Counted from the stretch's first letter, positions 15,843-23,566 are shown. The stretch is DNA of 27,604 nucleotides from an uncultured Bacteroidales bacterium (GCA_937949745.1 CALECM010000099.1:1-27604), one strand, 5' to 3'. Translations and numbers: made by a program. Notes: generated by a model from the sequence alone, not told the origin.

Positions 15843-16778
15843 ATGAGTTACCAGTTAGATTTTTCCCAAATTACCCAATATGACAACCTTGAATTGATCG
15901 CCAAACAAGTAGTGGAAGGATTTATAACCGGAATGCATAAAAGTCCGCTACACGGATTTTCAGTGGAATTTGCCGAACATCGACCTTACAATACAGGTGA
16001 GCCGACCAAACATATCGATTGGAAGTTATACGGCAAAACCGACAAATTATTCGTCAAAAGATTCGAAGAAGAGACCAATCTGCGATGTCATATTGTAATC
16101 GACACATCCTCTTCGATGTATTATCCCCAGCAGGAACATTACTCATTAAAAGAACCGAACAAGATCTTTTTTTCCATTTACGCTGCGGCGGCCCTGATGC
16201 AAATTTTCAAGAACCAGCGGGACGCGGTGGGTTTATCGCTATTTTCCGATACCCTGGAATTACAAACCCGGGATCGCGGAGGCACGAGCCATTATAAAAT
16301 GATATACCGGGAACTGGAAAACGTTCTACAACCCATATCTGCGAACGTACAAAAAAAATCACGGGTAGTGGACGTTCTCCATACTATCGCGGAAAAAATA
16401 CACCGCCGTTCCCTAGTGGTTATTTTCAGCGATATGTTCGAATCGGACGAAAGTACGGATGAACTGATGCTGGCCTTACAACATTTGCGGCATAATAAAC
16501 ATGAAGTAATGCTGTTCCACACCTACCACAAAAAACTGGAATTCGATTTTGCCTTCGAGAACCGTTTGTATAAATTTATCGATATGGAATCCGGCGAAGA
16601 AGTTAAATTCCATGCCAATAATATCCGTGACTATTATAAAACGGCTATCGGGGATTTCTTCCGGGAACTTACTCTAAAAACCGGACAATACCAGATCGAC
16701 ATGATACCCGCTGACATTACCAAAGGATTTGATCAAATTTTACTACCCTATCTCATCAAGCGACAAAAAACTATTTAA
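15843..16778 (+). CDS. DUF58 / von Willebrand A-like protein
   Basis: This is a 311-residue DUF58 protein. The typical segment HGFSVEFAEHRPYNTGEPTKHIDWKL is split here as HGFSVEFAEHRPYN (38-51) and HIDWKLY (57-63). A vWA fold follows with a MIDAS-like DTSSS (87-91) and VVIFSDMFE. Such proteins usually act with a MoxR-type AAA ATPase in chaperone or metal-insertion roles; no such ATPase gene is in this window. The frame extends upstream to an ATG at 15675, which would add 56 residues, but the added part is unlike the family start and crosses the promoter at 15817-15824. The stop overlaps the radC start (TAATG). Confidence 0.9.
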   Translation: MSYQLDFSQITQYDNLELIAKQVVEGFITGMHKSPLHGFSVEFAEHRPYNTGEPTKHIDWKLYGKTDKLFVKRFEEETNLRCHIVIDTSSSMYYPQQEHYSLKEPNKIFFSIYAAAALMQIFKNQRDAVGLSLFSDTLELQTRDRGGTSHYKMIYRELENVLQPISANVQKKSRVVDVLHTIAEKIHRRSLVVIFSDMFESDESTDELMLALQHLRHNKHEVMLFHTYHKKLEFDFAFENRLYKFIDMESGEEVKFHANNIRDYYKTAIGDFFRELTLKTGQYQIDMIPADITKGFDQILLPYLIKRQKTI

Positions 16779-17482
16779 TGTCTAAAATATATCCGAATAC
16801 CAAATTACCCATTAATAAATGGAGCGAATCCAACCGTCCGCGGGAAAAATATATTGAAAAAGGGTTTCCCGCCTTATCCGATGCCGAACTCCTGGCCATA
16901 CTGCTAAGGAGCGGCAACAGAACCGAATCTGCGGTCGATGTAGGTATCAGATTATTGACCATCAACGATGATAACCTCAACAAACTGGCGGAAATGTCCG
17001 TCAACGAACTCACGGCCATTAAAGGAATCGGTGAAGTAAAAGCCATTACCATAAAAGCAGCTTTCGAATTGGGACAAAGAAGGCGTTCCGCCAGTGTTCT
17101 TTCCCAAAGGAAAATAAAATTCGTCTCAGACCTGGTAGATCTTATGCAGGATAAGATTGCGGAAATAGATTACGAAGAATTTTGGGTCGTATTTCTTAAT
17201 CAGGGTTCTGTGATACTGGGAGTGGAAAACTTCGGGAAAGGAGGAATTTCATCTACTTCCGTGGACATCCGGTTGATCATGAAAAAAGCGATCGAATACA
17301 GCGCTACCGGTTTATTGCTTTGCCACAACCATCCTTCCGGAGAAGTTAAACCCAGCCAACAGGATATTAACCTGACCCACCAAATTAAAAATGCAGCACA
17401 ATACTTTAATATATCTCTTCTGGATCATCTGATCCTGCATAAAAATAATTACTACAGTTTTCATTCCGAAGGTGTATTATAA
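16778..17482 (+). CDS. radC: RadC/UPF0758 JAMM-domain protein
   Basis: This is a 234-residue RadC-family protein. An N-terminal helix-hairpin-helix region (about 55-95, ELTAIKGIGEVKA) precedes a JAMM metalloprotease-like domain with the zinc motif HNHPSG (183-188) and Asp196, plus a glutamate in the preceding strand. The family was once thought to act in DNA repair, but its function is unsettled. Translation is probably coupled to DUF58 through the one-base TAATG overlap, a pairing I would not predict from known function. The gene is followed by 588 bp of non-coding DNA. Confidence 0.94.
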   Translation: MSKIYPNTKLPINKWSESNRPREKYIEKGFPALSDAELLAILLRSGNRTESAVDVGIRLLTINDDNLNKLAEMSVNELTAIKGIGEVKAITIKAAFELGQRRRSASVLSQRKIKFVSDLVDLMQDKIAEIDYEEFWVVFLNQGSVILGVENFGKGGISSTSVDIRLIMKKAIEYSATGLLLCHNHPSGEVKPSQQDINLTHQIKNAAQYFNISLLDHLILHKNNYYSFHSEGVL

Positions 17483-17489
17483 GAAATAC

Positions 17490-17888
17490 GTTGCCAAGCA
17501 GGAATCCCTGACACTTCGGGCAATTTATTACGGATATAAAATATATTAAAATCGACGCATACCTAAAGGCATGCGGAAAGGTGATCCCGTAATCCCAAAG
17601 CTACCAAGCGGGAATCCCTAACGGGATTTCCGGTAGATATAATAGATAAAGGATAGGTTCCGTAATATTTTAAAATGATATTTAGGTTTGAATGTTTTTG
17701 TTCATTGAGAGACAGATTTCTTCCATAAAGATTATTCATTTATAGTAATGCATGAAAATTCTGGTTTAATTTGAAATACCTTTAGGCATTTCCGTCCGGT
17801 AATCGGTGAACTTTTCCACTCAAAGACGCATTTAGATATGCGACCAAAATGTTACCAAGCGGGAATCCCTGAGATGGTGCGGGCAATA
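17490..17888. repeat. Three copies of a structured intergenic repeat with accessory hairpins
   Basis: Three copies share the core CCAAGCRGGAATCCCT: near 17490-17524, 17600-17636 and 17851-17888. In copy 1 TTGCC (17491-17495) can pair with GGCAA (17519-17523). In copy 2 CTACC (17601-17605) pairs with GGTAG (17632-17636), and GGGAATCCC pairs with GGGATTTCC inside. The outer-stem bases differ yet still pair, which points to a folded RNA or cruciform. Between them are two ATACCTnnAGGCAT near-palindromes (17559-17572, 17776-17789) and the hairpin CGCATTTAGATATGCG (17827-17842). There is no coding frame of note. I infer a dispersed REP-like element; copy number elsewhere is unknown. Confidence 0.65.
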
Positions 17889-17927
17889 TTGATTACGGGT
17901 ATCGACCATAATAATTATTTTCAAGAT

Positions 17928-17983
17928 TGCCAATATGTCATTTGCAAAATAGCCAAAAATGCCATATTGTCGTTTTTCATTTT
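17928..17983. promoter_or_regulatory. TGYCA motif array upstream of hsp20
   Basis: Motifs of the form TGYCA/TGYCR lie in two pairs with 8-bp spacing: TGCCA 17928, TGTCA 17936, then TGCCA 17960, TGTCG 17968. A degenerate AGCCA is at 17951. The region also reads as a 13-bp inverted repeat with one mismatch (CAATATGTCATTT 17931-17943, AAATGCCATATTG 17957-17969). It is 65-105 bp upstream of the start predicted from the sigma54-like element at 18005-18020. It is not a CIRCE element. An activator or repressor site for the heat-shock gene is inferred. Confidence 0.45.
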
Positions 17984-18004
17984 GGATTTATACCGGTTTT
18001 GGTA

Positions 18005-18020
18005 TTGGTATGGTAATTGT
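18005..18020 (+). promoter_or_regulatory. Possible sigma54-like promoter of hsp20
   Basis: TTGGTATGGTAATTGT has the -24/-12 spacing of a sigma54 promoter (GG at 18007-18008, then 10 bp, then GT). The -12 element is GT instead of GC and the -24 element has T for C twice, so the match is weak. The predicted start near 18032 would leave a leader of about 39 bases. No TAnnTTTG box was found in the same region. Confidence 0.3.
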
Positions 18021-18059
18021 TAGTTTAAGAATGAAATTAATTAAACAAACTTATTAACC

Positions 18060-18068
18060 AGGAGGTAA
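18060..18068 (+). promoter_or_regulatory. Strong Shine-Dalgarno sequence of hsp20
   Basis: AGGAGGTAA lies just before the ATG at 18071. Nearly every other gene here lacks a recognisable Shine-Dalgarno, as is normal for Bacteroidota, so this one stands out and fixes the start of hsp20. Confidence 0.75.
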
Positions 18069-18070
18069 TT

Positions 18071-18514
18071 ATGAACAACTTAAGAAAAACAAACACCAAT
18101 TCTTATCCTTATTATTTCACTTTATTCGATGATTTTATTCAAAGTAGTTTTCCTGAAATTTACCGTGAAAGGACACGTGAAAGAAAAGGAATACCGGCCG
18201 TAAACATCCATGAAAACGATCATCAATTTGAAATTGATATTGTAGCACCCGGTTTTGGTAAAGAAAATTTCGATATAGATCTTAAGGATAATGTATTAAC
18301 GATCAAAGGCAAGATGGAGAAACAGGAAGGTGAAAATAAAAAATATTACCATCATGAATATTGTTGCTCCCAATTTGAAAGAAGTTTTACGATCCCCGAT
18401 AATATAGAAACGGAAAAGATCGACGCCAGGTACAACCAGGGGATTCTTGAAATAGTATTGCCGAAATTGAAAGAAGAGAAAACAAACCACAGCTACCAGA
18501 TTACGGTGAAATAG
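18071..18514 (+). CDS. Hsp20/alpha-crystallin small heat shock protein
   Basis: This is a 147-residue ATP-independent holdase chaperone. A variable N-terminal arm (about 1-38, rich in Phe/Tyr) precedes the alpha-crystallin domain (about 40-135). Visible landmarks are PAVNIHENDHQFEIDIVAPGF, seen as PAVNIHEND (44-52), the strand VLTIKGKM, the RSFTIPDNI loop and the closing YNQGILEIVLPK, followed by a short tail. It is transcribed alone: a 588-bp control and repeat region lies upstream and a strong terminator follows. The Shine-Dalgarno sequence and upstream motif array suggest stress-specific control different from its neighbours. Confidence 0.95.
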   Translation: MNNLRKTNTNSYPYYFTLFDDFIQSSFPEIYRERTRERKGIPAVNIHENDHQFEIDIVAPGFGKENFDIDLKDNVLTIKGKMEKQEGENKKYYHHEYCCSQFERSFTIPDNIETEKIDARYNQGILEIVLPKLKEEKTNHSYQITVK

Positions 18515-18541
18515 ATTGTAGTCTAAGTTATTTTATTTTGT

Positions 18542-18575
18542 AAAACAGTCAGCCTGAATCAGGCTGACTGTTTTT
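18542..18575 (+). terminator. Rho-independent terminator after hsp20
   Basis: AAAACAGTCAGCCTGA (18542-18557) and TCAGGCTGACTGTTTT (18559-18574) are perfect inverted repeats around one base, followed by T. The stem is long and palindromic, so it could act in both directions. Confidence 0.9.
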
Positions 18576-18600
18576 ATATATCAGTTTCTTTAAAAATAAG

Positions 18601-18608
18601 TATTTTTG
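18601..18608 (+). promoter_or_regulatory. -7 promoter box of the murD-family operon
   Basis: TATTTTTG matches TAnnTTTG and ends 20 bases before the ATG at 18629. It probably drives the three genes to 21960. Confidence 0.5.
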
Positions 18609-18628
18609 CAATTAATAGAACCTTAACC

Positions 18629-20047
18629 ATGGGAATGATCAATATTATCAAAGACCTTTTACGTGACCGCAATATCGTGATACTCGGATTCGGACGGGAA
18701 GGAATTTCCACCTGTCGCTTCATCAGGAAACATTTGCCGGATTTACCGCTTACTGTTGCTGATCAAAGCAAGTTAATCAATAAGGAAGAAATCGGGAACG
18801 ATCCGAATCTGGTCATGAAATTCGGTCCGGGGTACGCCGACGGTCTCAATGACTATGACCTGGTAATCAAAACCCCTGGCGTCAACCTGAACCGTTTACC
18901 TTATTTGATAAATCCTCAAAAAATCACTTCCCAGACAGAACTTTTCTTAAAAGCTTTTTCTTCACAAACTATCGGGATTACGGGAACCAAAGGAAAAAGC
19001 ACCACGGCTTCCCTTCTTTATCATATCATCAAACATGCCGGACGTAAAGTGTTATTGGCGGGTAATATAGGAATTCCTTTCCTGGATATCGCCGACAAAG
19101 TGGATCCGGATACGATGGTCGTTGCCGAACTATCAGCACACCAGTTGGAATTTCTGCAGATATCACCGCATATTGCCGTTATTTTAAATATTTTCCAGGA
19201 GCATCTGGATCATTTCTCTTCTTTTAATAATTATCAGCTGGCCAAACTCAATATCGCCAATTTCCAAAATGAAAAGGATTACCTGATTTATAATTACGAT
19301 GACCTGTATATTCCGAAATTACTGGAATCCCATCATTCGAGAGCGAACTTAATCCCTTTCAGCAGGAATACCAAAGTGGAAAACGGAGCTTATTGCTACG
19401 GTACCGGAATCACTCTGGAACATGACGGAGAAGCTGTTGCAGGTTTTGACCTGAAGGATTTCCATCATTTACCGGGACAACATAATTTCAATAATGTTAT
19501 GGCGGCGATTTTAGCAGCCAACCTACTCAATATCGATAATAAAGATATTTTAAATTCGTTAAAAACATACAAATCCCTTCCCCACCGGATCGAATACGTG
19601 GGCAAATTCCAGGGGATCCATTTTTACAACGACAGTATCGCTACTATACCGGAAGCAACCATTGCAGCGGTGAAAACGATCAGAAAAGTGGATACCTTGA
19701 TTTTAGGAGGATATGACAGGGGAATTGAGTATACGGAATTAATCCGTTTTTTAGCGGAATCGAACGTGAGCAATATAGTTTTTACAGGTATGGCCGGACA
19801 AAGAATATTTAACGAATGGAAAAATGAGGGAGTAAAACTTCCGGAATCTTACCTTATCGAAAATGATTACCGTAGCATTGTCGAATTTTGTTATAGCCAT
19901 ACCCAAGCCGGTAAAGCCTGCCTCCTTTCTCCCGCTGCTTCCAGTTACGATCAGTTCAAAAATTTTGAGGAGAGAGGTGATATTTTTAAAAAAGAAGTCT
20001 TGAACATAGATCAATTATTAACCAAACACTCCAACCAATCCGTATGA
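18629..20047 (+). CDS. MurD-family Mur ligase (UDP-MurNAc-L-Ala--glutamate ligase or paralogue)
   Basis: This cytoplasmic ATP-dependent ligase of peptidoglycan precursor synthesis has 472 residues. An N-terminal Rossmann domain (ILGFGREG, 18-25) is followed by the ATP loop GITGTKGKST (116-125), the HLDHF segment (192-196), the candidate carbamylated lysine in QLAKLNI (Lys206), HNFNN (285-289) and a C-terminal domain with SPAASSYDQFKNFEERG, a close match to MurD. Two glutamate-pocket segments differ: NDSIATI (334-340) where E. coli MurD has NDSKATN, and GGYDRG (360-365) where it has a lysine-containing loop. The gene is not in a dcw cluster, so it may be a second MurD-type enzyme. It overlaps the next gene by 4 bp (ATGA). 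Confidence 0.85.
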   Translation: MGMINIIKDLLRDRNIVILGFGREGISTCRFIRKHLPDLPLTVADQSKLINKEEIGNDPNLVMKFGPGYADGLNDYDLVIKTPGVNLNRLPYLINPQKITSQTELFLKAFSSQTIGITGTKGKSTTASLLYHIIKHAGRKVLLAGNIGIPFLDIADKVDPDTMVVAELSAHQLEFLQISPHIAVILNIFQEHLDHFSSFNNYQLAKLNIANFQNEKDYLIYNYDDLYIPKLLESHHSRANLIPFSRNTKVENGAYCYGTGITLEHDGEAVAGFDLKDFHHLPGQHNFNNVMAAILAANLLNIDNKDILNSLKTYKSLPHRIEYVGKFQGIHFYNDSIATIPEATIAAVKTIRKVDTLILGGYDRGIEYTELIRFLAESNVSNIVFTGMAGQRIFNEWKNEGVKLPESYLIENDYRSIVEFCYSHTQAGKACLLSPAASSYDQFKNFEERGDIFKKEVLNIDQLLTKHSNQSV

Positions 20048-20577
20048 AAAGGCATCATTTACTACTTTTTATAGCCATTTTATCATTTTTATCATTTTCC
20101 TGCAACAGGACCAAAAACACGGAACCCGTTACAGAAGAAGAGTATACATCCTGGGAAGAAATAGCGGAGTTTCCAACACCTTCCAATGCCGCCAAACCGG
20201 AAGAAGATCTTTCCGGCAATTTAATTGTCTTATCGGAAGATGATTTCACGACCATGATCACGGATATTGACAATCCCAAAGGTTTTCAATATAAAGGAAG
20301 GACTCCTTGTGTGGTTGAATTTTACACGGACTGGTGCCATCCCTGCATTTTACTGAATTCCATTTTAATTGAATTAGGCGAAGAATATAAATCAAGGGTG
20401 ATATTTTATAAAATCAATGCCGAGAAAGGAGTCAGGGTTGCCAGCGCTTTTAACGTAAATGCGGTGCCTACCCTTATCCTGTGTAACCCACCCGCAAGTT
20501 TTACCAAAATTGAAGGTTTTGTCAATAAAGAAGAACTTAAAACCGCTATTGAAAACGTCTTATTCACCAAGAAATAA
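20044..20577 (+). CDS. Thioredoxin-fold lipoprotein
   Basis: This is a 177-residue predicted lipoprotein with the lipobox cysteine at residue 20 (LSFSCNRT). An acidic linker (about 25-60) is followed by a thioredoxin domain (about 62-175) with the active site WCHPC (Cys98, Cys101), the strand CVVEFYTD, the conserved cis-proline region NVNAVPTLIL and a C-terminal helix. It should act as a thiol-disulfide oxidoreductase in the envelope, substrate unknown. Its ATG overlaps the murD-family stop by 4 bp, so it is cotranslated with a cytoplasmic ligase. An additional cysteine (Cys89) lies just before the active site. Confidence 0.9.
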   Translation: MKRHHLLLFIAILSFLSFSCNRTKNTEPVTEEEYTSWEEIAEFPTPSNAAKPEEDLSGNLIVLSEDDFTTMITDIDNPKGFQYKGRTPCVVEFYTDWCHPCILLNSILIELGEEYKSRVIFYKINAEKGVRVASAFNVNAVPTLILCNPPASFTKIEGFVNKEELKTAIENVLFTKK

Positions 20578-20601
20578 TTTATTATCCTAAATATTACGGC
20601 T

Positions 20602-21960
20602 TTGAAAAAAGGAAGTCTCATATTATTTTGTTTAATCACCGCACTTTTCAGTCTCCGGGCCCAGCCTGTAGAATGCGGTAAGATAAAAGCATTCCTGGAT
20701 CAGGCCATAGTCAAAATCGAAAAACTGAATACGGAAGATCCGGATCTTATTCCGCTTCATTATTATTTAATGCTGGATATTCAACAGGAATTACAAAACT
20801 TTTCCACCCAAACCATCCCTCAGCTTAACCAATGCCCGGAACTGGATTTTTATACCACAGTCAAAACATTTGACGACATTTCGTTTGCCGCATCCATCAA
20901 AAGAGAAAAGCTCGAACAACTGCACAATAAGGTGGATTCTCTCTTTTATGAAAAAGCCACCATAGAAATCTATCACGGCAATCAAAACAATGCCCTCTAT
21001 TTTCTGAACCGTGCTTTGCAATATAACAGAACCAATCCGGACGCCTTAATTTTGAAATGCAAACTATCATTTGAGGAAGAGAATTACGATGAGTGTCTTG
21101 ATCTACTTCAGGTTCTATATCATGAAGCGCCACTGGACAGGAAGCATGAGATCACCATTTCGGACTTCAATTTGATGTTTTATGACCGTATTTACCGGAA
21201 TGCCGATTCCCTGATCAGGATCGAAAAAGCGAGTGAGGCACTGGAATTATTTACCGTACTGGAAAGTTTCTGCCTGAATATGCCTTCCGATTATTGCAAC
21301 GATGATTATTATCATGGTATTCTTAAATCCAAAAAAGGCGTGTATGATTCATACCTGCTCATCGCCAATGTAGCTAAAGAAAGGGGATTTACGGAATTGC
21401 AGGATAAATTCCTGGCTTATGCGGACGAATATAAACAGGAGAACGCCGAAGAATTACTCCAGTCAATGAATTATCACTCTGACGATCCTCCGGTGAATAT
21501 TAATCCCATTAATGAATCGACTTCTTCCATATCCGGAAATACGGAAAAAGTAACTGTTTCTTTAACTCAAAAAAGCCCTGAAGCAATTGTTGCGGCTCAA
21601 GAAAAAACGGTTTCACCTGATAAAATATCCGATACGGCAGTAAATACCGGCAAAGGCCGGAACAGAAATACGCCATCCACCAGAGTAGTCAAAAACCAGA
21701 GTGAGAAAGAAACGGCTACTACTTCCGTTCAAAACAGTATAAGTGAAAAAGAATCCCAACAGGAACTGTATTCTAAAGAAAAGGAAATCGAATATTATAA
21801 ATTGTTACTTGATTGTATCGATCATTGCATGAAAGATGAATTCAAAGCTGCCTATGAAGACATTAAAAAAGCCCGTGAACTGGAATCATGCCAATGTTTT
21901 CCGGTAGATTACAGGACTGAAATGTTATACGATACTTTATCCAAGACTTTTTCGAATTAG
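20602..21960 (+). CDS. Exported TPR-like hypothetical protein (TTG start)
   Basis: This is a 452-residue exported protein with a signal peptide (about 1-20, ending SLRA before Q). The N-terminal half is helical and looks like degenerate tetratricopeptide repeats (for example NNALYFLNRALQYNRTNPDAL and EENYDECLDLLQVLYHEAPL, about 125-175). A Ser/Thr/Lys-rich, probably disordered linker covers about 290-385, and a short helical domain with several cysteines (LDCIDHCMKDEF, ESCQCFPVDY) ends the protein. I chose the TTG at 20602 because it begins the signal peptide and no ATG fits. It follows the thioredoxin-fold lipoprotein after 24 bp. The function is unknown. Confidence 0.8.
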   Translation: MKKGSLILFCLITALFSLRAQPVECGKIKAFLDQAIVKIEKLNTEDPDLIPLHYYLMLDIQQELQNFSTQTIPQLNQCPELDFYTTVKTFDDISFAASIKREKLEQLHNKVDSLFYEKATIEIYHGNQNNALYFLNRALQYNRTNPDALILKCKLSFEEENYDECLDLLQVLYHEAPLDRKHEITISDFNLMFYDRIYRNADSLIRIEKASEALELFTVLESFCLNMPSDYCNDDYYHGILKSKKGVYDSYLLIANVAKERGFTELQDKFLAYADEYKQENAEELLQSMNYHSDDPPVNINPINESTSSISGNTEKVTVSLTQKSPEAIVAAQEKTVSPDKISDTAVNTGKGRNRNTPSTRVVKNQSEKETATTSVQNSISEKESQQELYSKEKEIEYYKLLLDCIDHCMKDEFKAAYEDIKKARELESCQCFPVDYRTEMLYDTLSKTFSN

Positions 21961-21967
21961 GATTGAC

Positions 21968-22771
21968 TTAAAAATTCTCCGCTTTTATTTCTCCGCGAAA
22001 TACACATACGGCTGGACCACTCAGTGTGATCCCGGTAAATCGGTCGTTCGAGATTTCAAAGGATACGGCCAGCTTTCCACCCGGAGTTTCCACCGGAATA
22101 CGATGTCTTCCTGCCCCTAAACCCATTTTACGGGCAAATGCTATCGCAGCCGCCGTAACTCCCGTACCGCAAGACAGCGTTTCATCCTCCACTCCCCTTT
22201 CATAAGTACGGACATAAATATCATTTTCCCTGATCCGGATAAAATCTACATTGGTCCCGTTATCAAATCTCGCATCATAACGGAATTTTCTCCCAAAATC
22301 CACTACATTGACCTCCTCTTCCGGGAAAATCACAAAATGGGGAGAGCCCGTATCCAGAAAAAAGCCATCCTCATGAGAAATTATTTCGGAAACGTCGTGA
22401 AGGCTTACCGATACCCACCAATGAAATTCATTTTGATCTTCTATAGTAGCAGTATGTAAACCGTCGAAAGCCCTGAACCGGCAATCATTCCCTATTATTC
22501 CAAGGTATCGGGCGAAAGCCACCACACAACGACTCCCGTTTCCACACAAAGAAGCTTCCCTTCCATCAGCATTGAAATAGCGCATCCGAAAATCACTCCC
22601 TTCCGGATCATCTTCCAGTAATATAAAACCATCTGCTCCCACACCCGTGCGACGCCGGCACAACTGTTCAATTTCAGCTTCCGGAAAAATTCGCCGGTTC
22701 CGATTGTCTACAAGAACAAAATCATTCCCGGCGCCATGAAATTTATAAAAGATTATATTGTCTTTTGCCAT
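21968..22771 (-). CDS. dapF: Diaminopimelate epimerase
   Basis: DapF converts LL-diaminopimelate to the meso form for peptidoglycan and lysine synthesis. The 267 residues carry both catalytic cysteines: Cys76 in REASLCGNGSRC and Cys201 in ETLSCGTGVTA. The N-terminal signature FYKFHGAGNDFVLVD and the substrate residues of the NADGRE and GVEDETLS segments are intact. The gene lies 12 bp downstream of a membrane protein gene on the same strand and converges on the TPR-like gene with a 7-bp gap. No terminator is visible between them. Confidence 0.96.
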   Translation of the reverse strand: MAKDNIIFYKFHGAGNDFVLVDNRNRRIFPEAEIEQLCRRRTGVGADGFILLEDDPEGSDFRMRYFNADGREASLCGNGSRCVVAFARYLGIIGNDCRFRAFDGLHTATIEDQNEFHWWVSVSLHDVSEIISHEDGFFLDTGSPHFVIFPEEEVNVVDFGRKFRYDARFDNGTNVDFIRIRENDIYVRTYERGVEDETLSCGTGVTAAAIAFARKMGLGAGRHRIPVETPGGKLAVSFEISNDRFTGITLSGPAVCVFRGEIKAENF

Positions 22772-22783
22772 TGGACCGCTATA

Positions 22784-23461
22784 TTATTCGGTGGGTAATT
22801 CGGAAACGACCAGTCTCTCAAAGTTAGGTGTTGTATTATTCAGCAGGTAATAATGTGTACCATTGAACACATAATACTTACCATGACAATAAAATATCTC
22901 GATATTTGAAATATCCATTCCTTTGATCCTGATCACTTTATTCGAAAACTGATGCGTAAGGCTGTTCCTGATCGGGGTTGGCCATTGCTGTACTTCGAAA
23001 AAAGCAATGGGAGCGGTTTTGACCGGTACCGTATCTTTCTGGGAGGGTTTTACCTGCACTTTGATCTTTCTGTTATTGATGAGCTGATCCAGGATTACTA
23101 CATCCTGGGTATCTTCAGGTTCTATGGTAAATTCGGCATCCTCCCACTGAGCAAAATATTCGTCTGCTACAAACAGGGAATCGATATTGACCGCTATCGC
23201 AGCCGGTTCTTCCACCCTCGAAACATCTTCCCTTTCCGTAATGACCGGTACCGATATGTGAACGGTATCGGGCCTGACGGAACCGGGACGGTATATATTT
23301 TCAAAAGTTCTGGTTACGCGTAAAGGACCTTTGGAAAAGTACCTGTCCATTAAAAAAATAGAAATACTCAATACGAAACCTACCACGAGGCCCAAAGCGA
23401 AAAAAAGCCATTCTTTGCTCTTTTTATGCTTCTTTTCTTCTATTTTTTTTTCTTCTTCCAT
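22784..23461 (-). CDS. Single-pass membrane protein of unknown function
   Basis: This is a 225-residue protein with a Lys/Glu-rich cytoplasmic N-terminus (MEEEKKIEEKKHKK), one membrane helix (about 18-38, LFFALGLVVGFVLSISIFL) and a periplasmic part. The end of the protein (about 170-220: KVIRIKGMDISNIEIFYCHG, YYVFNGTHYYLLN) looks like a small beta-rich domain. I do not recognise the family. An in-frame ATG at 23488 lies upstream of the promoter box at 23478-23485, so the ATG at 23461 is preferred. It is cotranscribed with dapF, 12 bp downstream, which hints at an envelope role only by association. Confidence 0.8.
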   Translation of the reverse strand: MEEEKKIEEKKHKKSKEWLFFALGLVVGFVLSISIFLMDRYFSKGPLRVTRTFENIYRPGSVRPDTVHISVPVITEREDVSRVEEPAAIAVNIDSLFVADEYFAQWEDAEFTIEPEDTQDVVILDQLINNRKIKVQVKPSQKDTVPVKTAPIAFFEVQQWPTPIRNSLTHQFSNKVIRIKGMDISNIEIFYCHGKYYVFNGTHYYLLNNTTPNFERLVVSELPTE

Positions 23462-23477
23462 ATTATGATCACGATTG

Positions 23478-23485
23478 CAAAAATA
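23478..23485 (-). promoter_or_regulatory. -7 promoter box of the membrane protein-dapF operon
   Basis: On the minus strand the sequence is TATTTTTG. The predicted start near 23472 leaves about 11 bases before the ATG at 23461. Confidence 0.55.
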
Positions 23486-23566
23486 CACAAATATTCATAC
23501 CAAATATGAAGGTGAGTCACCCGGTTATAAGACCTTTATTAATTCCAAAGTGATATAATTTAATGT

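Noticed and set aside
13300..16520. Single TTCCACA words inside genes (for example near 13856 and 16514) as further regulator sites
   Set aside because: They are isolated, lie in coding sequence and lack dyad partners, as expected by chance for a 7-mer.
17490..17888. CRISPR array
   Set aside because: Only three copies, unevenly spaced by about 110 and 250 bp, with internal stems and no cas genes.
17928..17983. CIRCE (HrcA) operator before hsp20
   Set aside because: The arms do not match TTAGCACTC-N9-GAGTGCTAA in sequence or spacing.
17838..18023. A 61-codon frame in the radC-hsp20 spacer
   Set aside because: It runs through repeat copy 3, the TGYCA array and the promoter-like element, and its product has no coherent features.
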